A stretch of 64,000 bases of DNA from Brasenia schreberi (Eukaryota; Streptophyta; Magnoliopsida; Nymphaeales; Cabombaceae): NCBI GenBank assembly GCA_036023115.1, contig JAYKKT010000064.1, positions 7,696,501-7,760,500 on the forward strand. Direction: 5' to 3'. Below, one piece after another: positions 59,815 through 64,000 of this stretch (positions are counted from its first letter, which is position 1; every line of letters begins with the position of its first letter). A program made the translations under genes and the position numbers. Below the pieces are notes generated by a model. The model was given only the letters and a program-made list of their open reading frames with translations, searched no databases and was not told where the DNA came from.

Positions 59815-59930
59815 AGGATGTCAGCGCTTCTAGCAATGGCTCTCAACTACACAACAAGAAGAATGTGAGCTCAATTCTTGTCGCCTCTATACCTGGCTTT
59901 GGCCTCCCATTGTAACCAAAAAGAAAATAG
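59815..59930 (+). mobile_element. SINE-like fragment after an RTE tail
   Basis: It contains a B-box-like GAGCTCAATTCTTGTC segment and ends CTTTGGCCTCCCATTGTAACC, like the SINE tail. The A-box region is degraded. Confidence 0.45.
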
Positions 59931-61010
59931 CATATATTACGTGAAATTGCCCAAACCGATCGAAAAGCCCTGAGTCGCTGACAATGATGATCCGGACTAA
60001 TTCAGCATAAAAGCACATGAACAAGCACCAAGTTTGTAATATTTCAAAAAATCTAGCCTAGAAAAATAGTAATAGTCTAGATACTCTTTAGTAAGCCGGT
60101 GCCCGGATTATTGTTGAGCTTGCTTAATGCTTAAGCATGAAAATTTCCCCCCACGTCATCATGCTTATTGAACATGGAGATTGGAGACAGCCTTCCAATA
60201 CCTTTTCAGCATACTGAACACTTTGATCTAATTGTCCTTTTGTTGCATGAAGAGGAGGAAATAAGATGTTTATCCCATTTCTGTTCAATCAAAACAAGTT
60301 GACAGGCATCCTATTATATTGTGTATATATATACAATATGGATATATATATATATATAACATTGAGAGAGATTCTTTCCTGCACACTCCGACATATGTGC
60401 ACTAATGTGCACCCCTTAAATTCGGGTCATCAACTTGTGTGCCCCTTTTCACTTTTTAATATGCTTTTTTCTCGGTTTTACAAGTGCTTCCAGAGTCCCC
60501 TTCCAGAAAGGGGTGCATGAGAGTGTGCGGGAACAATCACTCCTATAATCTTGAGAAAACTTGAAAATACGTTTTTAATTACCAAAACTAATGGTGAACG
60601 TATAGCGGTTTGAAACTAGGACCACTATTGGAAGCGCTAATCTTTGAAATCTGTAATTCCTTCATATACATAAGACTATCTGATTCAAAAATTGATTCCA
60701 TATTTTTGTGAAATTAATCTCAAAACAGTTTTTGTGTGTGTGTGTGTTTGTAAAAGCTTAACTTGAAGTCTAACACATGAAGGTATTGACATACTTATCT
60801 GGTGCTCATCGTTAACAATGGAAATACCGTAAACATGAACATGCTTCTTGTTGAATATATAAAAGCAACTAGCCCCCTCTTAAGGATGAAATTCTCGAAA
60901 AAAGGTTATTTTCTTTATAACATAAAAAGAAAAGAAGTTACCCAATGCTACTCTTATTATATTCTTTTTCATTTTTTTTCTTTTGGTGTCTAGTCTGCTG
61001 CTGTGCGTAC
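59930..61010. other. Stretch with no clear gene
   Basis: Downstream exons of the minus-strand gene ending at 61015 would be expected here if that gene is complete. A possible open segment lies near 60800-60860 on the minus strand, but I could not find convincing splice sites. Confidence 0.35.
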
Positions 61011-61014
61011 TAAC

Positions 61015-62324
61015 CTATCAATGGTCCTGATGCGTCCACACCAAGGGATATGCATCATGATGTTGCACACAAATTTCTGGTGCGACTCCTCCACATGAAG
61101 GCCTGAAAAGCAAAGACTTGCCCAAAAAAAATATCCATGAAATGATCTTTGATGATGTTAAAGGTCAAATATGATAGATACCTTTAACCAAGATGGAGCC
61201 CTCATGTAGTTGCATTGTGGTGCTTACGGAGTTGCTGTAACCTGCAGTAAGGGCTTATGTGGATGAATATAAGAAAAAAATTCAGATGAAAAGTTGAATT
61301 TTTTATCTGATGCTTAATTATTTTACTGAAACTAAAACAAAAATGTCTAAGCTTTTATTTTTCAAATGTCCTATTTATTTGGCTTATTAGATCTGTCCGA
61401 GCATGCCCTTAAACATAAATATGTAAATAATAACGAATGAATCCCCAAGCTCGATCCTAGACATGACTGGTTCTTAATCTGCACGGTGGTTCCAACCGGA
61501 ATCGAATCAGGCCAGAAACTGGCTGAACCTGTAACCGGTTTCAAAACGTCAGTTCCAGTATTTTCCTAAAAATGTTCTTATGATTTCCAATTTTTTTAAC
61601 AAAAGTATTGATTCCTGACTCAAACGAGAATCACCCCAAAACCGGCAGTTTCAGAACTGGAACTGACTCCAGACTGATTTGGTTACTGTTCTAAGTTCCG
61701 GTTTAACCGGAATCGGACATGTCTGCTTTAGGCAAGGGGATCTTCCATCACATGTTACCGAAACCAAACTAACCAAAATCAAGACTTCGTCCTTACAAGG
61801 CGTTGTATGATAATAGAGGGATTCATCCAAGCATCATACTCTAGCTAGTGAAAAAGCAAGAGCATGTTTTATATGATAGTGGTAAATGTTCAAACATCGT
61901 TCATATTCAAATCTATTTAAACATCTTTATCGTTTAATTAATATACTCAATGGTCACAATTTAAATTAAAAGTATCAGTATACTTTTATATTTTACATTT
62001 AATGAATCATGCTCTTTTTTTATTACTTTAATCTCTCTCTCACTGCTTAATTCTTTGCATAATACGTCATGTTTTTTACTTTATTATCTTTATCGTTCTC
62101 TTAAACATCAAACATTTAAAATATAAAGTATATTTAAACACAAATAGAATTTAAGCATTCACCACCACCTCCATCTTTTATAATTTGTCCCAAAAAAGCA
62201 CATTTTCAAATTATAAGTGGAGTGGCATCGATTGACATGTGGCAGGTATCTTTCCATGGTACCTGACGGCTTATGTTTCCGACGGGAATAGAATTTCAGG
62301 CTGATAGCGGAACCACTTGAATGA
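61015..62324 (-). CDS. Unrecognised protein, three internal exons
   Basis: Minus-strand exons: 62324-62263, 61241-61182 and 61102-61015. Borders are CTCAG/TCAT, TCAG/GTACC, TGCAG/GTTAC, AAAG/GTATC, TTCAG/GCCTT and ATAG/GTTAG. Phases match at both joins. The product reads HSSGSAISLKFYSRRKHKPS, then GYSNSVSTTMQLHEGSILVK, then GLHVEESHQKFVCNIMMHIP and WCGRIRTIDR, with no stop for about 69 residues. Three clean junctions are unlikely by chance. I do not recognise the family, and I found neither a start codon nor the remaining exons. The 1.0-kb intron between the first two exons holds an AACCGG-type MITE. It could be a fragment of a decayed gene. Confidence 0.5.
61458..61725. mobile_element. AACCGG-rich hAT-type MITE, copy 4
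   Basis: It starts TAGACATGACTGGTTC and ends CGGACATGTCTG, the inverted terminal pair of this family with one end base changed. The interior has AACCGGAATCGAATCAGGCC and GGTTTAACCGGAATC. It sits in an intron of the unrecognised minus-strand gene. Confidence 0.7.
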
Positions 62325-62718
62325 CTGAGAAGTGGGGTATCCCGATGAAGGATTAAATGGAAATTAAGCAAAAAAAAGTAGGTCTTTTATCAGAAATTCA
62401 AAATGCATCCATTTTTATAGTATGAAATTATTATTATTTATAATTTTTTAGTGACGAAAATGGAAGCACACTATTGCCGGCAATGTTGGGAGGCATCGAA
62501 TCTTCTTATGAGAAGTCCACCTGAGCATTGAATGGAAAGATAGAAAATATCTTTGAAAAAAGCTAATAAAGTTAGAAAATTAGTATAATTTGGCTCAATA
62601 CCTATAGTGAATTTACACATAACTGATTTAAGTAAGTCACTTTTCGGGTAGACCCTAACCTTTGAAAATAGTATATCTACATACATGGAGGCAACAAAAA
62701 AGGACCTCAACCACATAG

Positions 62719-62833
62719 AGCATGTCCAGAAATACAGTTACTTGTAATAGAACAGATTGGAGTTGACACGACACAAACACAAAACGATACAAGACAAAGC
62801 ATGTCCAGAAATACAGTTACTTGTAATATAACA
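62719..62833. repeat. 36-bp direct repeat, 79-bp spacing
   Basis: AGCATGTCCAGAAATACAGT and the following TACTTGTAATA(G/T)AACA occur at 62719-62754 and 62798-62833. The spacer is rich in ACACAAAC-like sequence. Confidence 0.9.
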
Positions 62834-63145
62834 CCGCACATGAGCAAGACACAAATGACTACTCAAAGTAAAGTGAGGAGGAAATCATGTCATATTCACA
62901 TGGACCTACTTGTGCAAAACAAGACTTCAACATAAAATGAAACATGATGAAACTATTATCAATACAACATTCTTTAAAAAAAACCCTAGATAAGCACAAC
63001 CCAAAAGCTTGTTCCAACTGTCCACAGAACAAAACACAAAATAGCACAAAACAAGTACAACCAATGGGGGATTCACTTTAGGGCCAAGTGAGGCATGCGG
63101 CTCACTCAAAATTTGAAATATTCATCACTCTCTCACGATACAACA

Positions 63146-63215
63146 ATTAAGCATTTTCTCATACTAGATAGGTTGACTACATGAATTCTTTGTTTTCACG
63201 TAGTAGTTAACTCAA
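63146..63215 (-). mobile_element. RTE LINE 3'-tail remnant
   Basis: CAACAATTAAGCATTTTCTC, then CATACTAGATAGGTTGAC and TACATGAATTCTTTG match, inverted, the terminal part of the RTE family. Confidence 0.7.
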
Positions 63216-63620
63216 TACGATTATGTCCCTCTATATAAAAAAATATAAATATTTTGTGGATATAAAATATAAGTGCATTTCACCTTAAATACAAGTGTGT
63301 CTCACCTTAAAAAAAAAATATAAAGAGAAAAAAAACTGTTAGACAATAAAACAACCAACATTATGCAACCAAAAGCGTTCCTCTGTTCGTATCCAGTTGT
63401 CCACCTAAAGTAACAAGAAACGGGACATGGTCGAAATGATCTATTTGCAACACGAAGAAGAAACGACTCACATAACTTAACCCGAACACGAAATTCTCAC
63501 CCTAAGTATTCAGTCGCTTTTTGTTATTTCTAAATAATAATGCAGAGAATTTTCATGTATGCATAGGAGACAAGATCCCAGGATCATAGCTGGCGGAGTA
63601 CTAACTATGCTCCACAAGTT

Positions 63621-63628
63621 TGACGTCA
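63621..63628. promoter_or_regulatory. TGACGTCA bZIP-type palindrome
   Basis: A perfect TGACGTCA is followed 45 bases later by GATGTCAC, in a less AT-rich stretch ahead of a TTTAAAAGG sequence (about 63860) and a GA-rich, leader-like region. This could be the promoter of a plus-strand gene starting beyond the right edge, but no start codon with coding sense is visible. Confidence 0.3.
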
Positions 63629-64000
63629 CAGTCGATTTCTTGGGGCATTTTGATAATCTCATGATGTCACAGTAAGAAACCGGCGGCGGAATGTTTACGG
63701 CATTGGCAGGACGGCAATATCGAGATCCTTCCGCAATGATTTCGTCGAACTGAGTCGGGAGTCCTCCTGCTGCAGTTCTCTCTCAATCTGCAGTTTCTCT
63801 CTCTAAAGAAGGATCTACTGCCACTCTTCTCTCTCTACAATTCCTCTCCCAGGGGACGCATTTAAAAGGGAGGGAGAGAGAGAGAGAGAGATTCATAACC
63901 CATTTCAATTGAAGCGGATTTATAGCATGTCTTCTTGCTTGCTGATCTCTCTCTCCGACCGGTGTGAGAAAGAGAAACAATCTGATCAGAAGGAGAGGAA

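Noticed and set aside
1..64000. CRISPR arrays, bacterial operons or plastid/mitochondrial gene blocks
   Set aside because: No spaced identical repeats of array type, no operon layout and no organellar genes. All evidence points to nuclear plant DNA.

Overview
This is nuclear DNA from a flowering plant. Most genes are split by short to medium introns with GT-AG borders. The AT-rich intergenic DNA is full of (TA)n, (GA)n and (CA)n microsatellites, MITE-like elements, tRNA-derived SINEs, RTE-type LINE fragments and one degraded Ty1/copia element. All recognisable proteins are plant families. I cannot name the species from the sequence.

Layout. 1-809 (minus): 5' half of a PHO1-family SPX phosphate exporter running off the left edge. 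2352-2726 (plus): last two exons of an unrecognised membrane protein. 2727-9100: repeats only (AACCGG-rich hAT-type MITEs, a SINE, long (GA)n). 9143-9428 (minus): two-exon gene for a 52-residue Lys/Pro/Ala-rich protein. 9.5-16.4 kb: no convincing gene. 16461-17912 (plus): intronless LRR protein like PIRIFORMOSPORA INDICA-INSENSITIVE 2. 18.6-26.9 kb: RTE fragments, a long inverted repeat, MITEs, SINEs. 27050-34606 (minus): complete eight-exon CCHC zinc-knuckle/PSP protein, the plant counterpart of ZCCHC8. 35.7-40.4 kb: microsatellites and MITEs. 41690-49226: old copia element (minus) with a disrupted RTE element (plus) inside its RNase H region and a 59-bp RTE tail inside its gag. 50991-52130 (plus): four-exon universal-stress-protein-like gene. 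53592-53782: SINE with perfect 14-bp target duplication. 55946-56606 (plus): calmodulin-like gene broken by a 1-bp deletion and a stop codon. 61015-62324 (minus): three phase-matched exons of an unrecognised protein. The right edge is GA-rich and carries a bZIP-type palindrome.

The genes are not functionally linked: phosphate export, cell-surface LRR, nuclear RNA surveillance, stress and calcium binding. Their order looks like ordinary plant synteny. The most informative signals are in gene structure (a probable GC-AG intron in the PHO1 gene, a microsatellite-filled intron in the 52-aa gene, the CML lesions) and in the repeats (ultrashort RTE tail with target duplication, hairpin repeats in the RTE leader, SINE with doubled B-box, ~350-bp foldback at 19916-20269). 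I see no convincing new multi-gene system. Exon borders were placed by reading splice signals, reading phase and family similarity by eye, without transcript data.
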